Source of the DNA: Anodontia alba
Lineage: Eukaryota > Mollusca > Bivalvia > Lucinida > Lucinidae
Assembly (NCBI GenBank): GCA_964016985.1
Contig: OZ024821.1
Location: forward strand, 126,072,075-126,136,074
Direction: 5' to 3'
DNA: 64,000 nt
A program made the translations under genes and the position numbers. Of the stretch, positions 45,417 to 56,439 are shown in pieces. The notes beneath the pieces were generated by a model. It saw only the letters and a list, made by a program, of their open reading frames with translations, was not told the origin of the DNA and made no database searches. Numbering within the stretch: position 1 is the first letter of the stretch; each line of letters starts with the position of its first letter.

Positions 45417-45589
45417 CATCACAGAATTATCAGGAAATACTCCTCATTAATAAGTTCTCTGAATTAGTAGTAACTCACCTTTTGATAGAAGTTAGACATA
45501 TTTAACCAGTAATTTTCTTTAGGAGAGCAAACTTCATCAAAATGTGCTAATTTCAAAAACAGTAATCCTGTCATACTTTAAGATCTTCT

Positions 45590-45965
45590 ATACAAATGCA
45601 TGAATAAAGTCAGATATTACTTCAAATGAACATACAGGAATAACCATTTTCATCTGAAGTATTCGGACAGATATGCCCATGCAAACAGAATAGACCCAGA
45701 TCAGATACTGCAGAGTGTGCTTTCTGGTCAGGGTTTACTCTGTTTGCCAATTAGAAAATGAGAAAAAAATATCTGTTATTTGTGGCATGAATAAAGTCAG
45801 ATATTACAGTAAAATGAACATAATAATCACTTATTTTTATCCTATGTATTCTGACAGACATGCCTGAGCAAACAGTATAGATCCAGATACTTTGCCTCAG
45901 AATGTTGAGTTTGATCAAGATCTACATTGTTTAGCATTGATCCAACAGTTTTTAGGCACTTCAGC
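45590..45965. repeat. Dispersed repeat G, two copies in tandem
   Basis: Two units near 45600-45760 and 45785-45965 each read ATGAATAAAGTCAGATATTAC ... GACAGA(T/C)ATGCC ... AGATCCAGAT ... CTGTTTGCC-like. Related to 19495-19700 and 59513-59690. Confidence 0.6.
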
Positions 45966-46179
45966 AGCTAGTAAAATGGGTATATGCAAACTAATGCTAT
46001 CATATGAAGAGTCTCAATGAAACTGAAACTCCGATTTTCAATATTTTTATCTGTTCTTTGTTTCCAAGGGCAACCATTACAGTTTTTTTTTACTTCACTG
46101 CAGCTGGTGTTAAATGCCATATGGTAGCTGTAAAAAGTCTCCCAGTACTTCATCATAGTGCAGTTGTTTAGCTGACAAG

Positions 46180-46620
46180 CTGAACTTATCATATGGCTAA
46201 GGATTTGTCGTCAGTCCATCAGTCACCCTTCCTGTCAACATTTTCTAACATATTCTCCAAAACCACTGAGCAGGTTGAAACCTTCTTGCACATGAAGCCC
46301 CCATAGGTTGGAAGAACGAAAGTTTCCTCATGTAGGTCACATGACCCAAGATGGCTGCCAGGCCCTTATATGGTAAAAACCTTTTAAACACCATTTTCTC
46401 TAGAACCAAGGGCCATTGAACTTAGATTTTGGTATGTAGCATTGAAGCTTTGGGCCCATCATAGTTTGTACGAATAATGACCCTGAGTTGACCTTGGCCT
46501 ATTTTACTTCAAGGTCAAAATTGGTCCATTGTGCTTTTCTGGGATGACCCTGAGTTAACTTTGACCTATTTTATTGCAAGGTAAAAATTGTTACATTGTG
46601 CTTTTCTGGGAAAAAGTAAA
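46180..46620 (+). repeat. Family A core fragment without ends
   Basis: It carries CCAAGATGGCTGCCAGGCCC, CTTATATGGTAAAAACC (a CArG-like word) and GTTGACCTTGGCC, as in the 22648 and 47949 cores. No terminal hairpins. Confidence 0.65.
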
Positions 46621-46689
46621 AACAATGTATTTTCAGATACTATTTAAGGCTGTGTTTTAAAACTTGTAATAACTGGCCATAATGATAAA

Positions 46690-47260
46690 ACATAATGTTA
46701 CCTGTCCCCATCCCCATGGGATATGTGTCCCTGCCCCAGGGCTATGTACATGTACAAATAATGAAAATAAATCTTTTAAATCACAGATATTTTATTGAAA
46801 TTAGTGCCAAATGGCCATAGTGACAAATGGCTTAATTCATTGGACATAAAACTTGCATCCATCAGGGGTTATCTGGCATAATCTGCTCTTGTCTCAGAAC
46901 TATATACATGCCTAAAATCATGAAAAAAAAATTGTATAAAATCACAGTTCAGAAATATTTTTCAAACTTGCATCAGTTGCTCATTGTGACATAAGGTTAC
47001 TGTTGACTTCAAATTTCTGTCCCCACAGGGGTTATCTGCCCCTGCCCCAGGGCTATATGCAGGCATAAAACTATAAAAAAAAAAAGTATATATGTATAAT
47101 CATAGTTCACAGAAATTTTTTATTTAAATTTTGCAGATGGCAATAATGACAAAAGGTTTCATTTGAAATAAAAATTCTGTCCCTCAGGCCTTCCTAGGGC
47201 TATATACATGTATGAAATAAAAAAGAAATGTATAAAGTTGAAATTCAGAGAAATTTTCAT
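46690..47260. repeat. ~165-bp tandem repeat, four diverged units
   Basis: The phase word CCCTGCCCCAGGGCTATATAC or a variant recurs at about 46728, 46890, 47040 and 47195. Each is followed by an ATGAAA/AAAA tract and CAGA(G/A)AAATTTT. No ends recognised, so it is not assigned to a family. Confidence 0.7.
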
Positions 47261-47948
47261 GTCCCTACCTGCTGAAGGCAGGAGTGGGGCATATAGTGTT
47301 TCGCCATGATGTTACGTCCATATGTGCATACACACATATTTTGCTTTCGTAACCAGAGTCTAAATATTGTTACAGTTTATATCCAAGTTTACATGCATAA
47401 TTTTTTATTTATGTCCAAGTTGCTCATAACTTTGATACCTTTTATGCTACGAAGTTGAAATTTGATACGATATTTACCAAGACCAAGACCTAAGACTTCA
47501 TGGTCGAGTTGCCCCTGGGGCTTGCCCTTGGGCAGGCCAGAGATCAGAATGTATAACAGGTCATATTGAACACATGCAAAATGGCAATAGAATCATAAGT
47601 CTGATACCATTACTTGCCCTAGAAAATTAGAAATTGGGTATAATGATCACAGATGAAATAGGTTATATAGAGACCAGGGTTTGGGAACTGGATCATGCTA
47701 GGGGTGGGGCTGTGGGATGAGGCCAAAGGAAACAGCTATATGGGCAAAAGCCATAGGGTGGGGGCATCTGTGTACTTTGGACTCATGTCTAGTTTAAAAT
47801 TAGCACCAATTGGCCATAGTGACAAAAGGTTTCTTTTGATATCAGAATATGATAGTGATCACTGGCTTATTTCAGTATATCAGCACTATTCAGTCATCAG
47901 TATTCAGGAAAGTGATTCTGATACAGGACCATTGATCCTCTGGTTAAT
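47261..47948. other. Intronic, decayed repeats, no exon
   Basis: CTACCTGCTGAAGGCAGGAG and GGGGCATATAGTG at 47265-47300 look like another hairpin-ended repeat start. Otherwise nothing recognised. Confidence 0.4.
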
Positions 47949-49183
47949 AGCTCACTGAAGGCTCAGGATGAGCTGTTGTGATCACTTGCCATCCATCATC
48001 CGTCCGTCATCTGTAAACACCTTTGAATGAATCCTCCTCTGAAACCCCATAGCCAAATTTCTTCAAATTTCACCTGGAGCCTTCTGTCAATGGGGGATTG
48101 AAAATTTCTTCAAATGGTCACAGTCTGTTAATTAAGATGGCCGCCATGCCCATATATAGTAAAAACACTTAAAAATCTTCTTCTCCAGAACCAAGAAAGC
48201 TTTGAGGCTGAATCTTGGTATATAGCATTGGGGACTCAAGGTCTACCAACTTAATATGCTGACCCTAGGTTGATCTTTGACCTTTTCACAGCAAGGTCAA
48301 ATTTGCATCCCTATGCATTTGTATGGAGAAAATATTGTAAAATTATTTTCTGTAAATGTACTAAAGCTTAATGGCTGAAACTTATAATGTAAGGTTGACA
48401 TAGCAAACCCTTTTAGTTACAATCAAAATTTTGTCTCCCAGGATTATCTGCCCTTGTCCCTGGGTTATATAAAATTGGGTAATCTTTTAATGTCTTCTGA
48501 CATGGCTTGACCAGTTTTCACCAGATTTCACATGGGGCCTTTTGTTGAGGAGGTATTGTTAGTTTATTCAAATGGTTCTGCACCATTGAACAAGATGGCC
48601 ACCATGCCCATATATGATAAAAACACTTAAAATTCCCCTCCAGAACCAAGAAAGCTTTGAGGCTGAATCTTGGTATGAAGCATTGGGGACTCGATATCTA
48701 CCAAGTTGTTCAATTGATGATCCAAGGATGACCTTTGACATTTTTATGACAGGGTCAAATTTGCATCCCTATGCATTTGTATGGGGAAAAAATTGAAAAA
48801 TTGTTTTCTCAAAATGTAAAAAAGTTTAATAGCTGAAACTTGCACTGTTTGATTGAAGTAGCAAACTCTTTTAGTTACAATCAATACTTTGTCCCCCATG
48901 TTTATCAGCCCTTGTCCCTGGGCTAATCAGGTAATCATTAAATGTCATCTTCTCTGGAACAGCTTGACCAATTTTCACCAGATTTCACATGGGGCCTTCT
49001 GTTGAAGGGGTATTGTTAGTTTGGTCAAATGGTTCTTCACCATTGAACAAGGTGGCCACCATGCCCATGTATGGTGAAAAAACACTTTAAAATCTTGTTC
49101 TGCAGAAAGCTTTGAGGCTGAATCTTGTAATATAGCATAAGGGACTCAAGGTCTACTAAGTTTGTTTAAATGATGATCCTAGG

Positions 49184-49460
49184 CTGGCCTCGGTGGCTCA
49201 GTTGGATGTGTGTCTGACTGGTGATCAGGAGGTTGCGGGTTCCACCCCTGTGGTCGGCAACCTTCTTTCATGGAGATTGATAATGAAATATATTCTACGG
49301 TCATTCTCTCCTTTCCCTGATTCAAGAAGGGCAGAATGTGCACAATACTGGTTAACCGCTTAGAGGACTAAGCCTGTCCAGAAAAAGTGTGGTTAGGTAA
49401 ACTGAGCATGCTTGACATGACCCAAGTGGGTTGACTGGGCCGTAAAACCTCAACACAAAC
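49184..49460 (+). mobile_element. tRNA-derived SINE (copy 3) with 15-bp target duplication
   Basis: AATGATGATCCTAGG occurs directly at 49169-49183 and 49461-49475. The head TGGCCTCGGTGGCTCAGTTG carries the A box, and GTTGCGGGTTCCACCCC a slightly damaged B box. The tail is GGGCCGTAAAACC then TCAACACAAAC. The clean duplication shows target-primed insertion into the family A core. Confidence 0.9.
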
Positions 49461-50218
49461 AATGATGATCCTAGGATGACCTTTGAGGTCAAAGTTGCAT
49501 TCCCATACATTTGTATGGGGAAAATGATGAAAAACTAATTCCTCAAAATGTATTAAAGACTAATGCCTGAAATTCACAATGTATGATTAAAGTTATAAAA
49601 CATTTTAGTTTAAAAATACAACCAAAATTTTGTCCTCCAGGAGTTAACTGCCCTTTTCCCTGGGCTTATACATGTATAAAATAGTGTAGTCTCTAAACTT
49701 CTTGTCTAAAACCGTTTGACCAATTTTCACCAGATTTAACATGGGGCCTTCTGTGGAAAGGATATTGACAATTTGTCAAATGGTTCCACATCATTGAAAA
49801 AGATGGCCACCATGCTTATATATGGTAAAAAAACTCTTTAAAAGTCTTCTTCTCCTAAACCAAAAAATCTTTGAGGCTGAATCTTTGTACATAGCATTTA
49901 GGATGCAAGGTCTGCCAAAATGATTTTGTTCAGATGATGATCCTAGGATGACTTTGGTCAAATTTGTATCCCCTTACAAAATTTTGAAAAATCATTTTCT
50001 CAAAATATATTAAAGACTAATGGCTGAAACTTACAATGTATGTTTTAAGTAGTAAAATTTGTTAGTTACAATCAAAATGTTGTCCCCTGGGCATTATCTG
50101 CCCTTGCCTCTGTGCTATATATATTCATAAAATAATGTGATCTCTAAATGTCTTCTATTCTGAAACTGCTTGGACAGTTTTCACCAGATTTCTGTTGAAA
50201 AGGTATTGTCAACTTGTT

Positions 50219-52805
50219 AGCTCACCTGAGCACGAAGTGCTCATGGTGAGCTATTGTGGTCAGTCAATGTCCGTCGTCCGTCGTCCGTAGTGCGTCGTGC
50301 GTCGTGCGGCGTCAACAATTGCTTTAAAAGCCTACTCCTCCTACACCCCTAGGCCAATTGACTCGATACTTGGTAGGAAGCATCGGGGTGACTTGTAGAT
50401 TAAAAACAGCTAAAATCATGCAGATCGGAAATCCAAGATGGCCGCCATGGCCGCCATCTTGAAAATCTATTTTTCGCTTCTTCTCCTGAACCGAAAGGCC
50501 AATTGACTTCAAACTTGCTAGGAAGCATTGGGGTGACTTGTAGATCAAAAATAGCTAAAATCGTGCCGATCGGAAATCCAAGATGGCCGCCATGGCCACC
50601 ATCTTGAAAATCTATTTTTCGCTTCTTCTCCTGAACCGAAAGGCCAATTGACTTCAAACTTGCTAGGAAGCATTGTGGTGACTTGTAGATCAAAAATAGC
50701 TAAAATCGTGCCGATTGGAAATCCAAGATGGCCGCCATGGCCGCCATCTTGAAAATCTATTTTTCGCTTCTTCTCCTGAACCGAAAGGCCAATTGACTTC
50801 AAACTTGCTAGGAAGCATTGTGGAGACTTGTAGATCAAAAATAGCTAAAATCGTGCCGATCGGAAATCAAAGATGGCCGCCATGGCGGCCATCTTGAAAA
50901 TCTATTTTTCGCTTCTTCTCCTGAACCGAAAGGCCAATTGACTTCAAACTTGCTAGGAAGCATTGGGGTGACTTGTTGATCAAAAATAGCTAAAATCATG
51001 CCGATCTGAAATCCAAGATGGCCGCCATGGCCGCCATCTTGAAAATCTATTTTTTGCTTCTTCTCCTGAACCGAAAGGCCAATTGACTTCAAACTTGCTA
51101 GGAAGCATTTGGGTGACTTGTAGATAAAAAATAGCTAACATCCTGCCGATCGGAAATCCAAGATGGCCGCCATGGCCGCCATCTTGAAAATCTATTTTTC
51201 GCTTCTTCTCCCGAACCGAAAGGCCAATTGACTTCAAACTTGCTAGGAAGCATTGTGGTGTTTTGTAGATCAAAAATAGCTAAAATCGTGCCGATCAGAA
51301 ATCCAAGATGGCCGCCATGGCCGCCATCTTGAAAATCTATTTTTTCGCTTCTTCTCCTGAACCGAAAGGCCAATTGACTTCAAACTTGCTAGGAAGCATT
51401 GGGATGACTTGTAGATCAAAAATAACTAAAATCGTGCCGATCGGAAATCCAAGATGGCCGCCATGACCGCCATCTTGAAAGTCTATTTTTAGCTTCTTCT
51501 CCTGAACCAAATGGTCAATTGACTTCAAACTTGCTAGGAAGCATCGAGGTGACTTGAAGATCAAAAATAGCTAAAATTGTGCCGATCGGAAATCCAAGAT
51601 GGCCGCCATGGCGGCCATCTTGAAAATCTATTTTTCGCTTATTCTCCTGAACCGAAAGGCCAATTGACTTCAAACTTGCTAGGAAGCATTGGGGTTACTT
51701 GTAGATCAAAAATAGCTAAAATCATGCCAATCGGAAATCCAAGATGGCCGCCATGGCCGCCATCTTGAAAATCTATTTTTCGCTTCTTCTCCTGAACCTA
51801 AAGGCCAGTTGACTTCAAACTTGCTAGGAAGCATTGGGGTGACTTGTAGATCAAAAATAGCTAAAATCATGCCGATCGGAAATCCAAGGTGGCCACCATG
51901 GCCGCCATCTTGAAAATCTATTTTTCGCTTCTTCTCCTGAACCGAAAGGCCAATTGACTTCAAACTTGCTAGGAAGCATTGTGGTGACTTGTAGATCAAA
52001 AATAGCTAAAATCGTGCCGATCGGAAATCCAAGATGGCCACCATGGCCGCCATCTTGAAAATCTATTTTTCGCTTCTTCTCCTGAACCGAAAGGCCAGTT
52101 GACTCGAAACTTGGTAGGAAGCATTTGGGAGACTTGTAGATCAAAAATAGCTAAAATCATGCCGATTGTAAATCTAAAATGGCCGCCATGGCAGCTATCT
52201 TGAAAATCTATTTTTCGCTTTTTCTCCTTAACCAAGAAGTCACTTGACTCGACACTTAGAAGGAAGCATCAGGGTGACTTGTAGATCAAATATCGCTAAA
52301 ATCGTTCTGATCCGAAATCCAAGATGGCCACCATGGCAGCCATCTTGAAAATCTATATTTAGCTTCTTTTCCTGCACCGAAGGGCCAATTGACTCCAAAC
52401 TTGGCAGGAGACATTGGATCAAAAATAGCTAAAATCGTGCCAATCGGATATCCAAGATCTCTGCCATGGCAGCCATCTTGAAAATCTATTTTTCACTTCT
52501 TCTCCTGAACCGAAAGGCCAGTTGACTCGAAAATTGGTAGGAAGCATTGGGGTGACTCGTAGATCAAAAATAGCTAAAATCGTGCCGATCGTAAATCCAA
52601 GCTGGCTGCCATTTAGAGTTTGTTCAAATGATCATGCTCCATTGACTGGCATGCCATATATATTCTTCTTCAAAATTAAGAACTGCTTTAATGATGATCT
52701 TTTCATTAGTTGCAATGATAGGATTGGAAAAATGTTGCATAACATCTGCATATCTGCAGTGGCTATGTTACTCAGGTGAGCGACCCGTGGCCCGTGGGCC
52801 TCTTG
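50219..52805 (+). mobile_element. Nested family A element, array of 145-bp units
   Basis: The 5' end is a perfect double hairpin: AGCTCACC...GGTGAGCT around TGAGCACGAAGTGCTCA. It is followed by (GTCGTCC)n and GTGCGTCGTGCG. About fifteen units at exactly 145-bp steps (for example 50470, 50615, 50760) contain CTTCTTCTCCTGAACCG, AAACTTGCTAGGAAGCATTG, GATCAAAAATAGCTAAAATC and CAAGATGGCCGCCATGG. The 3' module begins at about 52612 and ends TACTCAGGTGAGCG, the hairpin GGCCCGTGGGCC (52789-52800) and TCTTG. Units are very similar, so the array is young. Frames of ~97 codons on the minus strand recur with the period and are not genes. Confidence 0.93.
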
Positions 52806-53435
52806 TTTAAATGATTCTGCACTGTTGAAGAAGATTGCCACCATGCCCATATATGGTAAAACACTTAAAAATCATCTTCTCTAGAACCAAGATAGCTTTG
52901 TTCAAACGATGATCCTAGGATTACTTTTGACCTTTTTATGGCACAGTCAAATTTCTGTCCTACTTGCTGTGGCAGTACTGGAAGAATATTGCATGACATC
53001 TGCAGATATGCTATGGCTGTTTTAATCAGGTGAGTGAATCGTGGCCTATGGGCCTCTTGTTTTTGTTTTCCTTTAGATTCCTGAGCACATTCTGGTATCC
53101 TAGAGAATTGTAATCCACTAAGTGCTGGCGGGTGGGGGGTATGCTGCCATGCAAACTACAATGAATCATATGTCTGTTCATTTTAACTTCTGAATACATC
53201 TTGTTTGTTGTGCTTATGCGCGTACACTTGCAACTCATGCTCCTATCCCCACCTGATAATACATGTACCTTTCTCATTCCACTAACACCCTACCAAACCT
53301 ATGTGACCCTACAGTTACTAGTTCTCAAGGAAATGCTTTTGTGTTATACATGTAGTTTGTTCTAGCATACATATGTTTTATTTTTTAACTTCTCAGTTTG
53401 TAATGGCCACTTGTTTTGTATGTATATATCTGCAG

Positions 53436-53558
53436 ATAGAAAATAAAAGAAAGGTAGCAGAGCTTAAGGAAAAAGTGGAAGATAAAATGCTTGAGTATGA
53501 ATGGAAACTGCAAGCTATAGATGAGCTTGTTAATTTAGCAAGAGGTTGGATCAGTTAA
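53436..53558 (+). CDS. Host gene, last coding exon
   Basis: Acceptor TATATATCTGCAG ends at 53435. The exon is open in phase 0 and encodes 40 residues: IENKRKVAELKEKVEDKMLE, then YEWKLQAIDELVNLARGWIS, then TAA at 53556-53558. The heptad-like spacing of Val, Leu and Ile with many Lys/Glu suggests a coiled coil. The phase fits the exons at 45157 and 36798. The whole product is not recognised: an acidic disordered part plus a helical C-terminus, probably a soluble protein. An N-terminus is proposed at 35629 but unproven. Confidence 0.65.
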   Translation: MENKRKVAELKEKVEDKMLEYEWKLQAIDELVNLARGWIS

Positions 53559-53976
53559 ATGCTTTAGCTTCAGCACTCTAAAAAGGGATCTTAAGGTGCA
53601 AGGATACATATTAAAGGGAGAGCACTCTAAGCTGAAAGTTTTGTTTCTCTTTGAAAGGAAGACTATTCCAGCCAAATAGAATCTGTACACATGGTACAAA
53701 TTCTTAAAGAAAAGACCAAAGGGAGACAAATACTTTCAGATCAGAATGATCTCCCTTGGAGATGTATCCTTTCATCTGAATGTGCATGCCAAGTTAATAG
53801 CCAAGGCCTAGCACAGTCTTCATATGATGCATTCTGATGAGTGTCTTTCCTTTTATTAAGTAGTTTCTAAAGTATGCAAGATGGGTTTTAAAGGTTGATA
53901 CCTGAGCTACTTTAGATTTAACAAAAATCACAGGTGCTTCATTTTTATTCCAGACTGATATTCACAGAATGTTGTT
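53559..53976 (+). other. Probable 3' untranslated region
   Basis: Unique sequence between the stop codon and the next family A element. The only polyadenylation-like hexamer near the start is ATTAAA at about 53610; a canonical AATAAA was not seen, so the transcript end is not set. Confidence 0.4.
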
Positions 53977-56265
53977 AGCTCACCTGAGCACGAAGTGCTC
54001 TAGGTGAGCTATTGTAAATGGTCAATGTCTGTTGTCTGTCGTGTGTCATGCGGCATCAACAATTTGCTTTCAAAGCCTACTCCTCCTACACCTCTGGGTC
54101 ATTTGACTCAAAACTTGGTAGGAAGCAGCGGATTGACTTGTAGATCAAAAATAGCTAGATCTTTCCGATCGGAAATCCAAGGTGGCCATCTTAAAATCTA
54201 TTTTTTGCTTCTTCTCCTGAACCAAAAGGCCAATTAATTTGATACTTGGTAGGAAGCATCAAGGTGACATGTAGATCAAAAATAGTTAGAATGGTTCCAT
54301 TCTGAAATCCAAGATGGCCGTCATGGCAGCCATCTTGAAAATCTATTTTTCAGTTCTTCTCCTGAACTGAAAGGCCAGTTGACATGAGACTTGGTAGGAA
54401 GCATCAGGGTGACTTGTAGATAAAAAATAGCTAAAATTGTTCCGATGGGAAATCCAAGAAGGCCACCATGGCCGCCATCTTGAAAATCTATTTTTGGCAT
54501 CTTCTCTTGAACCAAAAGGTCAATTGACTTGAAACTTGGTAGGAAGCATCGGGGTGACTTGTAGATTATAAATAGCTCAAATCCTTCTCATCAAAAATCC
54601 AAGATGGCCACCGTGGCTGCCATCTTGAAAATCTATTTTTCGCTTCTTCTCCTGAACCAAAAAGCCAATTGACTTGAAAATTGGTGGGAAGCATGAAGGT
54701 GACTTGTAGATCAAAAATAGCTAAATTGTTTAGTCGGAAATCCAAGATGGCTGCCATGGTGGCCATTTTGAAAATCTATTTTTTGCTTCTTCGTTTGAAC
54801 CAATAGGCCAATTGACTTGAAACTTGGTTGGAAGCATAGAGGTGACTTGTAGACCAAAAATAGTTAAAATTGTTCTGATTGGAAATCCAAGATGGTCGCC
54901 ATGGCGGCCGTCTTTAAAATCTATTTTTTACTTCTTTGACTTGACTTGACTTGAAACTTGGTAGGAAGCATTGGGGTGACCTGTAGATCAAAAATAGCTA
55001 AAATCGGCCATCTTGAAAATCTATTTTTTGCTTCTTCTCCTGAAAGGAAGGGCCAATTGACTTGTAACTAGGTAGGAAGCATCAGGGTGACTTGCAAATC
55101 GAATATAGCTAAAACAGTACTGATTGGAAATCCAAGATGGCAGCCGTCTGAAAATATATTTTGAACTTCTTCTCTGAACCAAAGGCCAGTTGATTCTAAA
55201 CTTGGAAGGGATATCAGGGTGACTTGCAGATCAAATATAGCTAAAACAGTACTGATTGGAAATCCAAGATGGCGGCCGTTTGAAAATTTTGAACTTCTTC
55301 TCCTGAACCAAAGGCCAGTTGACTCTAAACTTGGAAGGGATATCAGGATGACTTGCAGATCAAAAATAGCTAAAATCTTTCCAGTCAGAAATCCAAGATG
55401 GCCACCGTCTGAAAATCTATTAAGAACTTCTTCTCCTGAACCAAAAGACCAGTTGATTCAAAACTTAGTAGGAAGTATCAGGGTGATTTACAGATCAAAA
55501 ATAGCTAAAATTATTCCAGGCTGAAATCCAAGATGGCGGCCATGATGTGCATCTTGAAAATCTTTTTTTAACTTCTCTTCCTGAATGGAAAGACCAATTG
55601 ACTTGAAACTTCGTAGGAAATATTGAGGTGACTTATACTCAGATCAAAAATAGCTAAAATTGTTCCAATTGGAAATCCAAGATAGCCACTACTTCCATCA
55701 TCTTGAAAATCTATGTTGAACTTCTCCTCCTGAACGGAAAAGCCAACTGACACGAAACTTGATAGGAAGTTTCAGGGTGACTTGTAGATCAAAAACAGAT
55801 AAAATTGCTCCAGTCGGAAATTTAAAATGGTGTCCATAGCTGCCATGTTGAAAATCTATTCTGAACTTTTACTCCTGAACCAAAAGGCCATTTGATTGGA
55901 AACCTGGTAGGAAGCATCAGAGTGACTTGTAGATCAACAGTAGATAAAATAATTTTGAATGGAAATCTAAAGCTGGATGCCATGGCTGCCATCTTGAAAA
56001 TCTATTTCAAAATCTTCTCCTTTAAACTCAAAAGGCCAATTGACTTGAAACTTGATAGCAAGTATTGGGACTATATGCATTTGTAGATAAAAAATAGCTT
56101 AAATCAGTCCAGTCTGAAATCCTAGATGACTGCCACAGCAGCCATGTTGAAAATCTTTTTTAATTTTCTTCTCCTTAACCAAAGAGCCAGTTGACTCAAA
56201 ACTTCATTGGGAGTATCAAGGTGACTTGTAGATCAAAAATAGCTATAAAATGTTAAAATCAAAGA
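53977..56265 (+). mobile_element. Family A array (no 3' end)
   Basis: The 5' end is AGCTCACCTGAGCACGAAGTG, with the same (GTCTGTCG) and GCGGCATCAAC stretch as 50219. About fifteen diverged 145-bp units follow; some carry exact CAAGATGGCGGC (55265, 55526). It fades out near 56265 without a terminal hairpin. Confidence 0.85.
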
Positions 56266-56439
56266 TGGAAGTAATCCAAAATTACATTTGGAAATAGTAT
56301 TTTATAGATAAAAAGGTTATATAAAAGAAGTAGCACAGGTATAACCTTTAAAAATAACCTAACAGATAGCTATGATACTGATCAGATTGTGTAGGTATGC
56401 AGCTGATCTGGGACTTTGTTGTTTGCATATGCTTTTATT

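Larger units (their letters stand above)
47949..53059 (+). mobile_element. Family A element with nested SINE and nested family A
   Basis: The 5' end AGCTCACTGAAGGCTCAGG is followed by CATCCATCATCCGTCCGTC. About four core units of roughly 450 bp carry CAAGATGG(C)C(A/G)CCATGCCC, CCATATATGG-like words and GGATGACCTTTGACC. A SINE is inserted at 49184 and a complete element of the same family at 50219-52805. The 3' end is ATCAGGTGAGTG, then GGCCTATGGGCC and TCTTG (53059). It ends 376 bases before the last host exon. Confidence 0.85.

Noticed and set aside
50324..52235. A series of 70-97-codon minus-strand frames with almost the same peptide
   Set aside because: They recur with the 145-bp unit, shift frame from unit to unit because 145 is not a multiple of three, and end wherever a unit mutated. 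They are translations of the tandem repeat, not a repeat protein family.
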